The position numbers were made by a program, and so were the translations under genes. A DNA stretch of 64,000 nt from Brienomyrus brachyistius (lineage: Eukaryota > Chordata > Actinopteri > Osteoglossiformes > Mormyridae), in contig NC_064542.1 in the NCBI RefSeq assembly GCF_023856365.1, positions 14,856,863 through 14,920,862 of the forward strand, read 5' to 3'. The notes below the pieces were generated by a model that saw only the letters and a list, made by a program, of their open reading frames with translations, searched no databases and had not been told where the DNA came from. Shown piece after piece: positions 34,801-46,800 of the stretch; positions within the stretch are counted from its first letter, which is position 1, and every line of letters begins with the position of its first letter.

Positions 34801-36442
34801 ATGAAATGCGATATTTTTTTCTTGTTCAACAGTACAATGCATATTTGTTTCTAACTGGATGGGGATTCGCTGTCATGTTTCACAAAATGGTGCTATTGCA
34901 TTTTTTAAAGTGTTAATGAGGAGTTTGCTTTAACAAGCAAATGCACTCAGTATGTAATATATCATGTGTACTGAAGAGTAATGAGGTTAAGTGTAATACC
35001 CTGTGCTGCAAGCCAAATGCCTTCAGGGTTCACGGATACATGCTTTTCATAGTATTTCTGCGCATGGAAACAATGAAATACATCTGCTTCCTTGGTTTCT
35101 GGGATAAGCTTAAATCAATGTTGTTTTATATCCTTTGTAATTTCCTGCTTTTATTTTTCTCGCTGTCTGTATGAATTAAGGGCAGTGCACTGGTGATTAA
35201 AAGATGATCCTGAATTAAGGGATTAGTGGTGTTATTGTGGATCTTAACCATCAGTCTGGCTGGGCAGCCTTCTTTGGTTGCCTGACTACGCCTGTCCCAT
35301 GGATGAGGGTGAAGCACCCAATTGTAGCGAACCAGAGGTTAGGAAAAACAGCCAAGGGAGGATGCACACTTTGATCTCTGAAAGACAACCTACATTTCTA
35401 CTATCTCCTTAGGCAAGAAGATCAAGACAGGATGTGGACGTACAACCCAATTTTAATTCTTGTTGTCAAGTCTGGACTCAGTGCAGTTATTCATTTTGTC
35501 TTCAGTTCCTTTCCAAAGTCGGACTTGTCACCCTGAGGTCAAATGTGCTTCCTAGTAACACATCAGTGACCAGACTCAACACATGTGCTTAATTCTTTCC
35601 ATCCATCCATTTTTCAAAGCCACTATCAGGGACACAGAGCACAAGGCAGGGAACAACCCAGGATGGGGTACCAACCCACGACAGGACACACTCACACAAT
35701 TTGGAAACTCCAATTAATCTCAGCATATTTTTGGACGGTGGGAGGCAAACTGAAGTACTTGGAGGAAACCCCACAACCACATGGGGAGAACATGCAAACT
35801 CCACACACATGGAATCCCTGCCAGACACTTGAAACGAGGCCACGGAATTGCAAGGCAACAATACTAACCACTGCACCACCCTTTAATTCTTTCTAAACAT
35901 GGAAAATTGTGTTTTCTGTTTCCTTGGATGATCTAGGTTTTGGCATTCAAGGCTGACAAGGCGTGGTGGGGATGTGTGGTTGAGAGCTTTTCATATGTAG
36001 GATCAAGATTTGGCACCTATGTAACGACAGACAATGCTGCCCCTAAAGTTACCTTAAAGACATTGACAGGAATGGCGATGAGAATATAGAGCAGGTCCCC
36101 CAGGGCCAGGCTGGCGATGAGCACGTTGGGCCCGTTCCGCATGCACTTGTTCTTGTAGATAATGCGCAGCAGGGTCGAGTTCCCAATGATGCCCACCACG
36201 AAGATCAGACAGGATACCACTGTGTTGACGTACTTGAAGGCGTGCTTGATCTCGGTTGGCTTGTTGCACATAGGTGGATGGGGGGCACGAGGTGAGGCGG
36301 GCCTCGTCGCTGGAACTTCAGACTGGGAAACATTGCTCGCGTCAACGGGGGCCTCCATTAATGAGCTCGCGGTGATGCCATTGGCGAGCTGCGCGCCCCC
36401 CGTGCTGGCTGCCAGGAGGCAGAGGAGCAGGATGATGTTCAT
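31825..36442 (-). CDS. ednrb: Endothelin receptor type B-like GPCR, complete 7 coding exons
   Basis: Gq/Gi-coupled endothelin receptor; B-type receptors control neural-crest-derived pigment cells and enteric neurons. Coding exons in transcript order: 36442-36053, 34698-34586, 34405-34201, 33713-33564, 32457-32324, 32200-32092, 31974-31825. They join in frame to 1251 nt, 416 aa plus TAA (human EDNRB 442). Signal peptide [20 protein letters not shown]; a sequon NVS in the extracellular tail; TM1 around [22 protein letters not shown]2 [15 protein letters not shown] ([20 protein letters not shown]); TM3 ends in the DRY box (LSIDRYHAV). TM6 is [22 protein letters not shown]7 is [14 protein letters not shown] (NPxxLY). 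SCLCCWC after TM7 is the family palmitoylation cluster, and the tail ends [12 protein letters not shown] cannot decide from the protein alone which B-type paralogue it is. Confidence 0.95.
33240..33355 (-). mobile_element. Decayed tRNA-SINE-like fragment in a receptor intron
   Basis: Read on the minus strand it has GTAGCTTAGCCAGTTAGTGG and GGTTGTGGGTTTGAAGC (A- and B-box-like), followed by GGCCCTTAACTCC as in SINE family B. Heavily mutated. Confidence 0.35.
35590..35883 (-). mobile_element. SINE family A copy, minus orientation, receptor intron 1
   Basis: Begins with the (CCAT)n complement of the ATGG tail. On the minus strand it contains GGGTGGTGCAGTGGTTAGTA, GTGTGTGGAGTTTGCATGTT, CTCCCCATGTGG and CTCCAAGTACTTCAGTTTGC, in the same order as the copy at 29490 but more diverged. 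Confidence 0.75.
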
Positions 36443-36512
36443 TCTCTGACAGGGTGTGGAGGAGAACGCAGGGAGAAGGGGATCTCCGGTCCGGCAGCCG
36501 CTTCAGACTGAC
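36443..36512 (-). other. ednrb: 5'UTR part of the receptor ATG exon
   Basis: On the minus strand CCGCCCCACAG/GTCAG at 36520-36508 is a splice acceptor, so the 70 nt before the ATG are leader sequence of a second exon. There is no upstream ATG in this part. Confidence 0.55.
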
Positions 36513-39500
36513 CTGTGGGGCGGAAGATTTTTACAGGTAAAGAATCAGAGAGAACCAACTCCTGTACTGTCAAGAACACTACTGAACATTAATTATAAGA
36601 CTGGAAATGTTATGTGATTCACATGATAAACTTAATATTAGTATTTTATATTACATAATCATACTGAGACATAATATATAAACCTTGATCACACAATATG
36701 TGCAGTTATGATGCAAATGCAGTACAGAGCTCCCACATCTTACCCGGTCAGTAAGTTCCACAACCCACCGCGATTATCCAAAACCGCGTACGTTCGACAC
36801 TCATATAAAAAGTGCCTATTTACTTTGCATATACAGCTATTCCCAAACTTTCGTATACTAAAAGCATGCCTAGATTGCAGACCTGTACCTATATAATGTA
36901 AATTCCTTGTAAAAATAGTATAGTAGTTTTATAATATGTTGCTTAGGGAAAACGTACAAAAGTACAGTATGATAAGGAACAGAACCACGATCATTCAAAA
37001 CCGCGTAAGATGTAGGTTCACTATATAATTGCATTACTGCGGTTTATGTAGTTGGTACTGAATGCATCATTGCATCCCCCTGATCAGTAATATGGAGCTT
37101 ACTGCCCTTCAGTGTGGCCCTAATTGCCTGCGGGGGTATTTAAAGTTCAGTGTGAAGAGTCCCTTCATTCCACCCCCCCACCAAACAAATGCTGCTCTGC
37201 CCCCCAGCTATACTCTTCATGGCCTGCTCCCATGAGGGCAGTCATGAGACAGACATTGTTTGCCAGGAGTCTTTTCAGGCTGTAGGGGGCACCAACGGTC
37301 ACGTAGGCCGGTCCTACTCCACAGGCTTGGGGCTGTATCAATGGGACAATTGACCCCGATGAAACATCTGCAGGCAGCGTTTAGACTGGTGGCAAAATGA
37401 CTAAACGCCAGAGACAATGGGTGTGCTAGAACGGCATGCATGATTATTTTTCTGTCCATTAAGCTCCAAGAAAGTCTGTCAAACCACTGTGACTGTATCA
37501 CAGAAGACCAAGGACCAGCATCTAAAGACATCGTACACGTCTTAACGAATCGGAGGGAAAAACACAATCTACAAATAGATCTTGTGCATTTAAGCTCTAT
37601 CCATCACCGCTGATTCTGGAAAACTCTGAGAAACAGCCCTTCCACACTCCACTTGCACATCTAGCTCTGCTCCTCAAGGGCGATTGAGTTCATGACTCAT
37701 TACATGTGGTGTTGACACCAAACATCTCCACTTTCTTCTCCCCTTTTCTCCAGGGAAAATTGCAGACTGTGACTCCTTGCTAGAGGGAAGCAGCCATCAA
37801 CAAGCTAATGTCTCATGCACCTGTGGCTGACGAGGTCAGCCAGAAAGACTCTTGAAAGCCCCCTGGGGCTCTGGATGTACTTTGACATTGGCAATAGACA
37901 CAGGCTTGTGGATGAGGGGGTCACAACCTCAACTAAATGTGATAGCTTGTCTCGGCAGAACACATGCACCCTGGAGCCACAGACACGCTGGAGTCTCGGG
38001 CACCATAGGGAAGTACAACGGTTCCACACTGAGACCATGCAAGGCTGGTCAGGTATGACATCACTGATACATTAGGCATTTTGAGTAACCCCAGGACCAA
38101 ATCCTACTTTCTTGAAAGTCTACTATTGTTTTAGCAGCTCTATTATCGATAGGAAGGCTCTTATCTACCGCTGAGAAACACTCATATAAATCAACTTCTT
38201 TCAAAGGAAGTTCAACTCTATGACAGTTGACATAGACCTGGCTCTTCTGAATCTACTCTGGAAGTAGTCTCACAAGATGCAATTTAATAGACAACTCACT
38301 ATCCTGAGTCTAAATTAACTAAACCCAGCAATAATTTATCACAACATAGTAGTGCTCTTGAAAATATTAATTTTGAGAATGAAGAGGAAGTCTTTATTGC
38401 CCCGTTTGAGTAATACAAAACCTCCATGCATGTTTTCGAGAATGAAAACTCTAGAGTTTTTTTCCACTATCCAAACTGCTGACATTGAGATTAGTTTTGA
38501 CTCCATGACTCCCCCGTCGATCTGCCTTATCTGCTCGATGCGGCTTCTTTCCGCACGTGGTCCGTGTCCGCGTTTGATAAGGCTGATATTGAACGCAGAT
38601 GTTTCCCTGTGTGAAAAACAAGCAGTTTGCATTTGTTTGGATTAGCGGTGTCAGGGGAAGGTACGACCCAAAGGAGTGAAAGAGGAAGGACTTGTTTGGG
38701 GGTGAGAGGGAGGTGCAGGGTGACTGAAAACGAAGGTAATCCATACAATTTAAGAGGAAAGAACTAATCTAAGTATTAAACTAAGAGAACCACATAGTTT
38801 CTCCTCTGTATTACACCATATATGGGAGTACATTTGGGCCAGTGTTCCATATAAAAGTGTTTGAACAATTCACCTACCAAAGGAAAGTAACAAACAACAG
38901 AATCCAGTGTATTCACCAGTGATTCTACTGTGGGAGAGGGTAATCAGGTCTCTGGTAAGAAAATAATGAACTCGGCAGGTCTGGCTTTTTGAATCAAGCT
39001 TTTTAATGGTTCAGTTTCTCTCTGACCTGCATATGTCCTGCATTAGGGCAGGTGTAGTCACATGTGGCTCTGTGGGTTAGGCCCATGATCAGTAGGTTGT
39101 TGGTTCAAATCTCATTGTTGGCAGATGAATTTCACCATTGACTGCGTAAGCAAAACCCTTAACCACAATTGTTCCAGGGACTGGCTGAGCCTGCTTTCTC
39201 AGTTGTATGTTACTTTGGAAAAAAGAAAAATTAATACAGCGTAACCTGCTGAATTTGGCATTCAGTTAAGGCCGTAATGTTGTGTAATATTCATCGCTCT
39301 CAGACGCTGTGAAAACATTCTGCTTCAACTTTGAATATTCTATAATATGCTTTATTTAAGATGCTTTACTGGCAAAGGAATACGGCAGCGGAAAGCAGCC
39401 AATGAGAATCATTAGTCTTTTATTAGCAGAACCATCCCTGCTCTGATGTGTGAGTGGTGCTACACGGTAAGCATTTTAACTAACCCTATGGCTTTGAGCC

Positions 39501-41717
39501 CCCTGTGTCTTTATAAACTCTTGGAAGTTCTACAGCTGGAAACGCAAAGTGGATGAAAACCTAGTGAAATCCCCAGGTACACTAATTACAATGAACTGCT
39601 TTTGTTCAATGACAACGCACTTAAAGACAAACAAAAGTTGTGCTTGCTAACCCATATGACTAGTGTGTCTTCAAATTTGTTCTATCTGAAACTTCAGTTC
39701 AAGAGTATCAGTTACCAAAAATGAGACCCCAGAAGCAAACTGGAACACACATATATAGCACTAAATAAAAATAAGGCAACGAACAAATGACAAGCCATTG
39801 TCTGCTAAACAGCAGTGATTCCACTTCAACTGCCGGCAGTTATTTAGCGAAGCACTGGAATGCTTTCAGCCTCTTGATTGTAATTCTCCTGTGGGCTATA
39901 GCAGTGTTCATTAAGCAAACGTCTGTGGTTTGTGCAACAGGGTTAACGCTACAAAACATTTTACAAGAGGTCTGGAAGAACAGCGAAGACCGAAATGGCT
40001 TGAATTTGATTAGGCTTCCTTGGACTTAGTTTACGGTCACTTTTACTGCTAGACATTTCCATATTTTCATTATTAAGTTAAACATTGTTATTATTTACTT
40101 TTTTCGGGGTTTGCTAATGTTTAGAGAAACTGGTAGATCGTAAATATGAATTTGGTAAGGCACGCTTCATCTTCAGCGTCATTTAATATTAATCTTGCAA
40201 ATAAGTGCACCTTAATACCACGTGTCCCGTTATCACAGTAACAACCGCCCAGTTGTTGGTGCATATCTCATAGATAAGTGTTAGTTTAAATTTCTTAAAC
40301 TTTTTCTTCTTTTTCTTCTCATAAGATGCATGATAATAATAATAGTAATATTTTTAAAATATAATACAAATATTAAACTTTTACCGGACTAAATAAACGT
40401 GCAGTCATTTTAGCTACACTGCTGCAATGTTAGTGGGAGTTTCAAGTAGCTAATGCTCATAGCGCCCTATTACAGTATTTCATAATAAAAAGTAATATTA
40501 TGTTACAACGAATGCTTATGTACGATTTCTTTATGGAATTCACCAAATGCAATTACATGCAATATAGTGTAACCCTTTAAAATTTTTGGGTCGATGTTAT
40601 AATTACTTATAAACGGTTTGAAATGCGCAGAAAACATGCCAAACCAAGATTAAATATATACACGACGAAAAATCGAAAAAATTCGATTACATAACCAGTT
40701 ATTGGGTACTAAGTAGGTACTAATTCGGTGATAAAATAGGTCTATGTGCTGAAGCATAAATGCATTTGTTTTGCATTATATGTCTGCAACCATTTAACAA
40801 AAAATGTAGCTATTTTAATATACTGCTCAGTTTGCGGGTCGCTCTCTTCGGGAATTTTAAGTTTCATTGGCAAGTGTCGGTTAATCAGTTTTGCAAATGT
40901 TCTCTGCAGTTGTACAGTATTCTCTGCAGTGTGCGAACTGATTGTTTGCCTTCATTATTTGTCACATTATTCATGTCAATTATAATTAGGATTGAATTCC
41001 GAAGCCCTTTATCAGATTTGGATCTGTAGGTGTGTTTGTGTTGTCAAGTTGTCAAATTCAAAGATCTTTAACGGTGTGAGGAATTTAAAAGGATAATTTA
41101 TTTTACTACAATCTAATACCATCCAAGGCAATAATAAGTTTACAATCAGTATTAACGAAGTGCTGTCATGGAATCATTTAGATTCCCAAGTTAGACTGAA
41201 ACTCACACATATTACAATATTACACATACACATATTACAATCCGGCTCTTAGTTGCTCAGTCAGACTTGCCAAGTTCACCTTCGTCCGGAGACGAAGTAT
41301 GAGTTAGGAATAAATTGGATAAGTCCATAAAGGGATTAAAACATGTTACATGAACCTAAACTAAATGTAGCAATATGCGTCATGCGCAAAATGACTACAG
41401 TAAAATAACTTTTAAGTAAATCAAATATTCTATTAGTCATACAGCGTTTCAAACCATGAAAACCGACAAGTCCGCTTTGCTGCTCACGGCCACTTTCGAC
41501 CCTATTGTAAGATGAGTTATATTCAAGTCTATGTTGCTTCATCTTATTCTTATTGATTACAATAAATATTTTTTTAAATATCACTACCGAGGCTGTATTG
41601 ATTTACTGCCCTTTATTCTAGAATAATGAACTGAATAAACACGTTAAAGATATTAACGTTGGCAGTATTCATAAGCAAATTCTTCGAGCAGCGTTTGGGT
41701 GAAAATGCATAACTTAC
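36513..41717 (-). other. Proposed 5.2-kb first intron of the endothelin receptor
   Basis: Bounded by the acceptor at 36513-36514 and the donor at 41717-41716. Apart from a SINE at 39050 I see no coding sequence. In B-type endothelin receptors long upstream introns can carry enhancers, but none can be recognised by eye here. Confidence 0.45.
39050..39240 (+). mobile_element. SINE family B copy
   Basis: A-box-like GTGGCTCTGTGGGTTAGGCC and B-box-like TTGGTTCAAATCTC form a tRNA-like head; CCCTTAACCACAATTGTTCC, AGGGACTGGCTGAGCCTGC and TTACTTTGG follow. It matches the copy at 45925 block by block. Confidence 0.7.
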
Positions 41718-41928
41718 CTTAGTTTCTGTAATTTGCTTTTGTCGTTTGTCCTTTGGGGGACGACTAAACAGTTATTCCAGTCTAGTATTCCTCTGAGCTT
41801 TCCAGACACTGGGCATTGTAAAATCTGTACATTCCTATGTTTGTTTAAGTTACTCCGCGCACAGCTGGATGCCCGTCGGACGGGCGGCGCTCAGCCTCCG
41901 CTCTGGATCTTCCCACTGCGCCTTAGTT
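41718..41928 (-). other. ednrb: Putative non-coding first exon of the endothelin receptor
   Basis: It begins about 30 nt after a TATA box (41958-41953) and ends at a consensus donor AAG/GTAAGT (exon end 41718). The first half is GC- and CpG-rich, the second half ordinary. Two short upstream ORFs are present: ATG at 41832 with stop at 41782 (16 aa) and ATG at 41816 with stop at 41772 (14 aa), in different frames. No competing gene is visible on this strand, and the next acceptor in the right place is the one at 36513. Confidence 0.5.
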
Positions 41929-41952
41929 GCGGACCACGGACCGCACTCGTGC

Positions 41953-42005
41953 TTTATAACGTCGCCTCTCCGCGTTCCCTCGGGATTTCTACGCAGCGAG
42001 CCAAT
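41953..42005 (-). promoter_or_regulatory. TATA and CCAAT boxes of the putative receptor promoter
   Basis: On the minus strand TTATAAAG (TATAAA at 41958-41953) lies about 30 bp upstream of the inferred start. An inverted CCAAT box (ATTGG, plus-strand CCAAT at 42001-42005) lies about 75 bp upstream. The block 41858-42000 is distinctly GC- and CpG-rich in an otherwise AT-rich setting. Confidence 0.5.
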
Positions 42006-42009
42006 GAGC

Positions 42010-45000
42010 TTTCATCCATCTTTAAATCACTATAATGTTGCATTTGCAGAAGAGCTTTTTTGATATGTTTAATCTTTTTAAATACTTATAAATATAATAT
42101 GATAATATCAAAATATATAATTGAATTACATTTTCAAGTCAGACTGAATATTCTGGTGGTTCTTCGTACATATTTCCAGTAGCCTCGTGACAGCGGTCTG
42201 TCAAAATGGAATTCCCAAGGATGTACAGATGCAAAAGGACAACAATTTCATGCCTCTTTCATTAATAATAGATGAACAAAGAAATTACCTTACAGTTTTC
42301 ACGTGTAAATGATATGGTGAATGTCTGTATTTGAAGGAAATGTATACGTTAGTTTATTTGCGTGTTTGCTTGCTCGCTTAACTGGTTGATTGCAAGGGCA
42401 TATTACCAGTATTCTCTGCGATTCTAACCAAGATAATTAACGAATGGCTGTATGGATATTAGAAGTATTTGCGTAGTAAATTGCATTAAAGGGGATTTTC
42501 AGGACCCTTTTTCTCTGATCACCACTGGGTCTCAATGAACGTATTTGCAGAATAAGGCCAGGTTAACCACAATTTCATTGGTTGCGTGTAGAAGAGCCCA
42601 AACCATTCCAAACGATGCTTTCCTGTCACAATGATAATTCACATCCTGTCATACTGCCTTATATGATTCATTTAGCAGTTGTATAGACATATAAAGAAAC
42701 CTCAGAGAAAGAGATCATTCTTTTTAAGAAAACACATGTTATCATGCACGTTGAGCCATTGCCCACATCTCAGGTTTAAAGTAAAAAAAAAAACAACTGA
42801 GTGCAACTAGGCAGAATGTTCTTAAGAAAATGTTTGAACCGTGAAAAGCGGTTTCGTCATCTTACTGGTCCCAGTGGTACTTCATCCCAAAGGCCTCTTT
42901 AGCTAAAACACGTTAGTGATCCCACACTTTCAAAAATGCATCTCTGGCATTTTTAACCCCAACAAGAGTATCATACCTAATGTTATATTTTATAAACGTA
43001 TGTGGTTTAGGTTTTTTTGTGTGCACTTCACTAGTGACAGATGCAGTAATATATTATAATACATTGTGTTCTGTAATTCCATTGCTGTCACACTCATTTT
43101 ACTCTAATGGCATTATACTTCCAAGAAAGCTTGTTAATAGCTTGTTGTACATTTGTTGTACCTCACAAATACAACCAATGGCACATGTTCATGTACCACC
43201 AGGAGGGATCCACCAGTGTACTGTGCGGTACATCAAATGCATGTGTTCTCAGCACTGATTTTCACAGCACACCATGAAATATGTTAAACTTAACAAACTA
43301 AAATGCTAAATAATTTCTACATTTTGAGAAATGCAGTCATTTGAGGGATGCTAATTAAGATGTGTGTGTAAGTGTAAATGTTTTGTTCTTTATAGATCAA
43401 TTGTCACAAAAATCTGAAAGCAGAACTATTCAGAATGATCGAGAATGATAGAGAATGATAGTTTGATACAAAACAAGAGCTATTTAAAGTGAAGTCCAGC
43501 TTTTTAAGGGCGCATAATCACCAGAGGAAATCTAATTTCAATGTAAAATCACCAGAAGTGAATCTCTTCTGAAAAGGAAATTTGTAGTAAATCATTCTAC
43601 CTACAGTATCTTGAAAATGATTTTACTTTGGCAGTTTGACTGTGATTGGCTATCCATAGAGAATTAAAGAACATTTGTCATTTTGATTAAGTGTGAAAAC
43701 TCAAATCGACGTGTTTAACGTTTGACAGTAATCCTGTGTATTCTGCCTTTAGTGTTTTGTGATTCTATGTATATTCTGTTCCTGTTTGATGATGTGGTTC
43801 CTCATGTCTAATTTGGGCTTCTTCTGTTTGACCTGCATTTAACCTTTTTAAACCAGCATTTTCACCGCCGTGTTTTGCAATGTTTTTCCATCTTTTCTTT
43901 CCCTCACTTCCAGACACTTCTTTCAAATATCTTCATGCAACATTTTTCGCTCTATGATCTGCAGAAATCATATCCCAGTTAGCGTTTAGCTTAGCTCCTG
44001 CACCCCTTCATCATTGTCCATAAGTTTGGGGGGGGGGGGTTTAATATCTTCACTGTCATGCCCCTTTTTGCCACATCAAGCCGCAAATGCCGCTGCAGGA
44101 GGCCCCCACATCGCCGCCGAATCCTCCTCCTAAGTCCTGTGACTGGACACGGACAAGGACAGCTAATTCCGGCGATGTCTTCCTGTTCTTAGAATAAACA
44201 CATTTCATATCCTCTCTCAGAAGAGAGTGTCATTGTCCCCATCTGTGCTTTCTACTTTTAAACCAAACAAAAACAAAGGAAGTGAGCAGAAATATCACTA
44301 GACACTCTCCTGATGATTCCCTTATATATGTAAAGAGACTTTGTATAGTCATTTGTACCTGTGGAAATTAGACTATATTACTGTTTGTGCTGGTAATAAC
44401 AAAGCCATATTAAACAGTTCCTGAAACTTGGGGCAATTGCCCTTTCAGATTCATGTGGTCTTTTGTAGTCCTGTTGTCATGGCAGATTGTATCTGCTCTA
44501 CAATCACATGATATAGATGGTGCTGTTTCACGGAGCTTTTTCAAAATAACACATCAGATTTTTGTATTGGAAATGTTCCCCAGGTCTTACCAACCAGGGC
44601 GTAGGAGAGAGTTTGATGTCAGTGGGGTACATGATTGAATAATTAAAATGTAAAGGTTTATCTTTTTGGAGGGGACAAATGAAGCCATTAAAATATTGGA
44701 GGGGGGGGCGTTTAAAGGATTATACGCCCCATTTTGCCAATGTGACCGAACTCCTTTAGTGCTCATTCCAGCTCCCGAGTATCTGAGCAGGAGCTTGAAA
44801 CCGCTGTTGCCTGGTTTTGGTGACGCTCATGTGGGACTCACCGATGACACAAGCACACACTCAAGCACAGGCTGGCCAAGAGATTTCACGGCGAAACGAT
44901 GCGTCTCGATGCGAATCTCCCGAGGAAAGATATGGAGCCGGTGACTGCAGCCATGCATATTAGTGCACGTAGGCTGAAGGCTTCCTGTTTGACCGGTTTG

Positions 45001-45650
45001 GCGTTAGCTGTGGATGCCGAGACACCGCTATGCTGCCAGTCACACGCAGGAAAGATTTTGGGGGGCAAAAAAGAGAAACAAACTGCATGTATGTGCAAAG
45101 CACAAAATCCAGGATGGAATCCATTCATAGCCTTTTCCACTTTTATTTCCCATAACTTATTTAATAGTGAGCTATCTCAGCTGACAGCAGCAGCAGGACA
45201 GTCCAGAGGCGATCCCAGCGCAAAACAAAGAGTCTCTTTATGATTCGCTCTCCTTTACACTTACTGGCCATTTGAGGGGCAGCTTCTTAAAAATTCAACA
45301 AATCTGTGACTAGATTACTTAATAACTTATTAAACAAGACGTTGCAACCAAAATTCTTCTGGTATGACCTTAATTTTAATAATTATCGGTCAATACAACC
45401 TATTGTTAAATTTAAGTAGAAACCAGGTTAGATTAACGTCAGATGCATAGTTATTCATTATGACATCACTTAAAGCCACTATTTAACTAATACTTCCATT
45501 ATTGAAATAACTAGTTTTCTGATTTAGATTGTTCCGTGATTTTTTTTATCATAATACAAACGGTGTTGCTCCCAGAGTATGTGAATTGCTGATACCAACT
45601 AAAAGCGGTGCTTGAGTAAGATATAACTCATCTACACTGCCTGCTCATTT
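42010..45650. other. Gene-free upstream region
   Basis: AT-rich sequence without a recognisable exon, RNA gene or repeat family, apart from simple G runs (44029-44039, 44701-44708). ORFs here are short, lack homology I recognise and have no exon-like borders. Confidence 0.5.
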
Positions 45651-45654
45651 AAAG

Positions 45655-45800
45655 AAATCAAAGTTTTATTTGTCATATATACATTTATACTTGTAGTGAA
45701 ATGCTTGTTTGTTTAACTTCATGACTACAAACGTTGAACAGTAAACTATGAACATTTCACAATAAAGATAAATAACCATACATATTGTCCATTTACCAGT
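45655..45800 (-). mobile_element. LINE-tail-like fragment, reverse orientation
   Basis: Starts with AAAGTTTTATTTGTCATATA, the complement of a retroposon 3' end, similar to the start at 7268. Non-coding; family uncertain. Confidence 0.3.
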
Positions 45801-45841
45801 AAAGTGACAGCTGGAAGTGCAAGATTCATATTCTCTACTGT

Positions 45842-45914
45842 TGCTGAAACCTAAGATCCAACAAGGGACCTTTAGATCTTCAGTCTGACATCCTCCTAAC
45901 TGAGCTATTTCAGC
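45842..45914 (-). pseudogene. tRNA-Phe(GAA)-like pseudogene
   Basis: On the minus strand this 73-nt unit has the length and order of vertebrate tRNA-Phe: GCTGAAATAGCTCAGTTAGG at the 5' end, anticodon loop CTGAAGA (anticodon GAA), AGGTCCC variable/T region, and TTTCAGCA at the 3' end. The 7-bp acceptor stem GCTGAAA/TTTCAGC is perfectly paired. The D stem (GCTC against GGAT), one anticodon-stem pair and the T loop (TTGGATC instead of TTCGATC) are damaged, so it is most likely inactive. It lies right beside SINE family B. Confidence 0.65.
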
Positions 45915-45924
45915 ACATTGTGTT

Positions 45925-46130
45925 TGAGTGTTTGTCGGTCTGCGGCTCGGCAGGTTTGGATGCTGTGCCCGTGATTGGACGGGTGCTGGTTCGGATCCCA
46001 TGGTCAGCAGAATGGCTTCATTGTTGGGTCCTTCAGCAAGGCCCTCGGCCCCTAGTTGCCCCAGGGACCATCTGACCCTGCTTTCACAAAAACTTCGCTT
46101 TGGGAAAAAAGTGCCTGCCGATTAAGCGAA
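45925..46130 (+). mobile_element. SINE family B copy
   Basis: GCGGCTCGGCAGGTTTGGATGC and GCTGGTTCGGATCCCATGGTC give the tRNA-like A and B boxes. Then come CAGCAAGGCCCTCGGCCCC, TAGTTGCCCCAGGGACCATC and CTTCGCTTTGGGAAAAAAGTG. Same block order as the copies at 39050, 60818 (minus), 10262 and 22020. Confidence 0.75.
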
Positions 46131-46734
46131 TGAAGTGTGTCAGCTTTATCATGTGACAGGGAGCCAGAGAGACACATAGAAAGTAACAGTTTTTAAACAC
46201 CAATACTGTTCAGCAAACAGCCTGGACATAGCATGACTAATACTAACTGTGTGTAAGCTGAGAGTCTAGCAATTTCAATTATACATGCTACAGTTGTTAT
46301 CTGCTGGTATCCATAGTGCTCTTGCTTGAACTGGCTTGACCTTCTCCATCTAAGGAAAGCTCAGATCACTGTGGGAGTTTCATGGCCTAATAAAATGTGA
46401 CAGGAAATGAGTGAAAACACTCGAGGAAATAACAGACACACCGCCATCTCCCTTCGACAGTAATATTTATGGTTTTGATGGCGATGTGACCCTTCTAGCC
46501 GTCAAGAGTGGCTATAGGACCAAACCACAGCTGTTTGCCGTTAATTGTTGCCAGAGTTTTACAGCCACAAGAAACAGGGACAAGGCCCTTTCCTTTATGA
46601 AATTTCTCTGTGTTCTGCTCACTCACTCTTGCCCATGGGCTGGTCCATCTCCTTTATTTTATGAGCTTCAAAAATTTGTCTTTTTTTCAAAATGGTGAAT
46701 ATTTTTAAAAACTGGTTTCATTGGGAGGTTTATT

Positions 46735-46800
46735 ATTCATCCATCTATTCATCCATCCATCCACACATCCATCATCTAACTGCTTCTTGGCCACTGTGGC
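46735..46800 (-). mobile_element. Fragment of SINE family A tail
   Basis: A run of CCAT units followed by CATCATCTAACTGCTT is the complement of the …AAGCAGTTAG…ATGGATGG 3' end of family A. Only the tail is left. Confidence 0.35.

Noticed and set aside
39787..40029. 80-codon ORF with a hydrophobic stretch
   Set aside because: No family resemblance, no promoter or splice features, and it lies on the opposite strand in the proposed first intron of the receptor.
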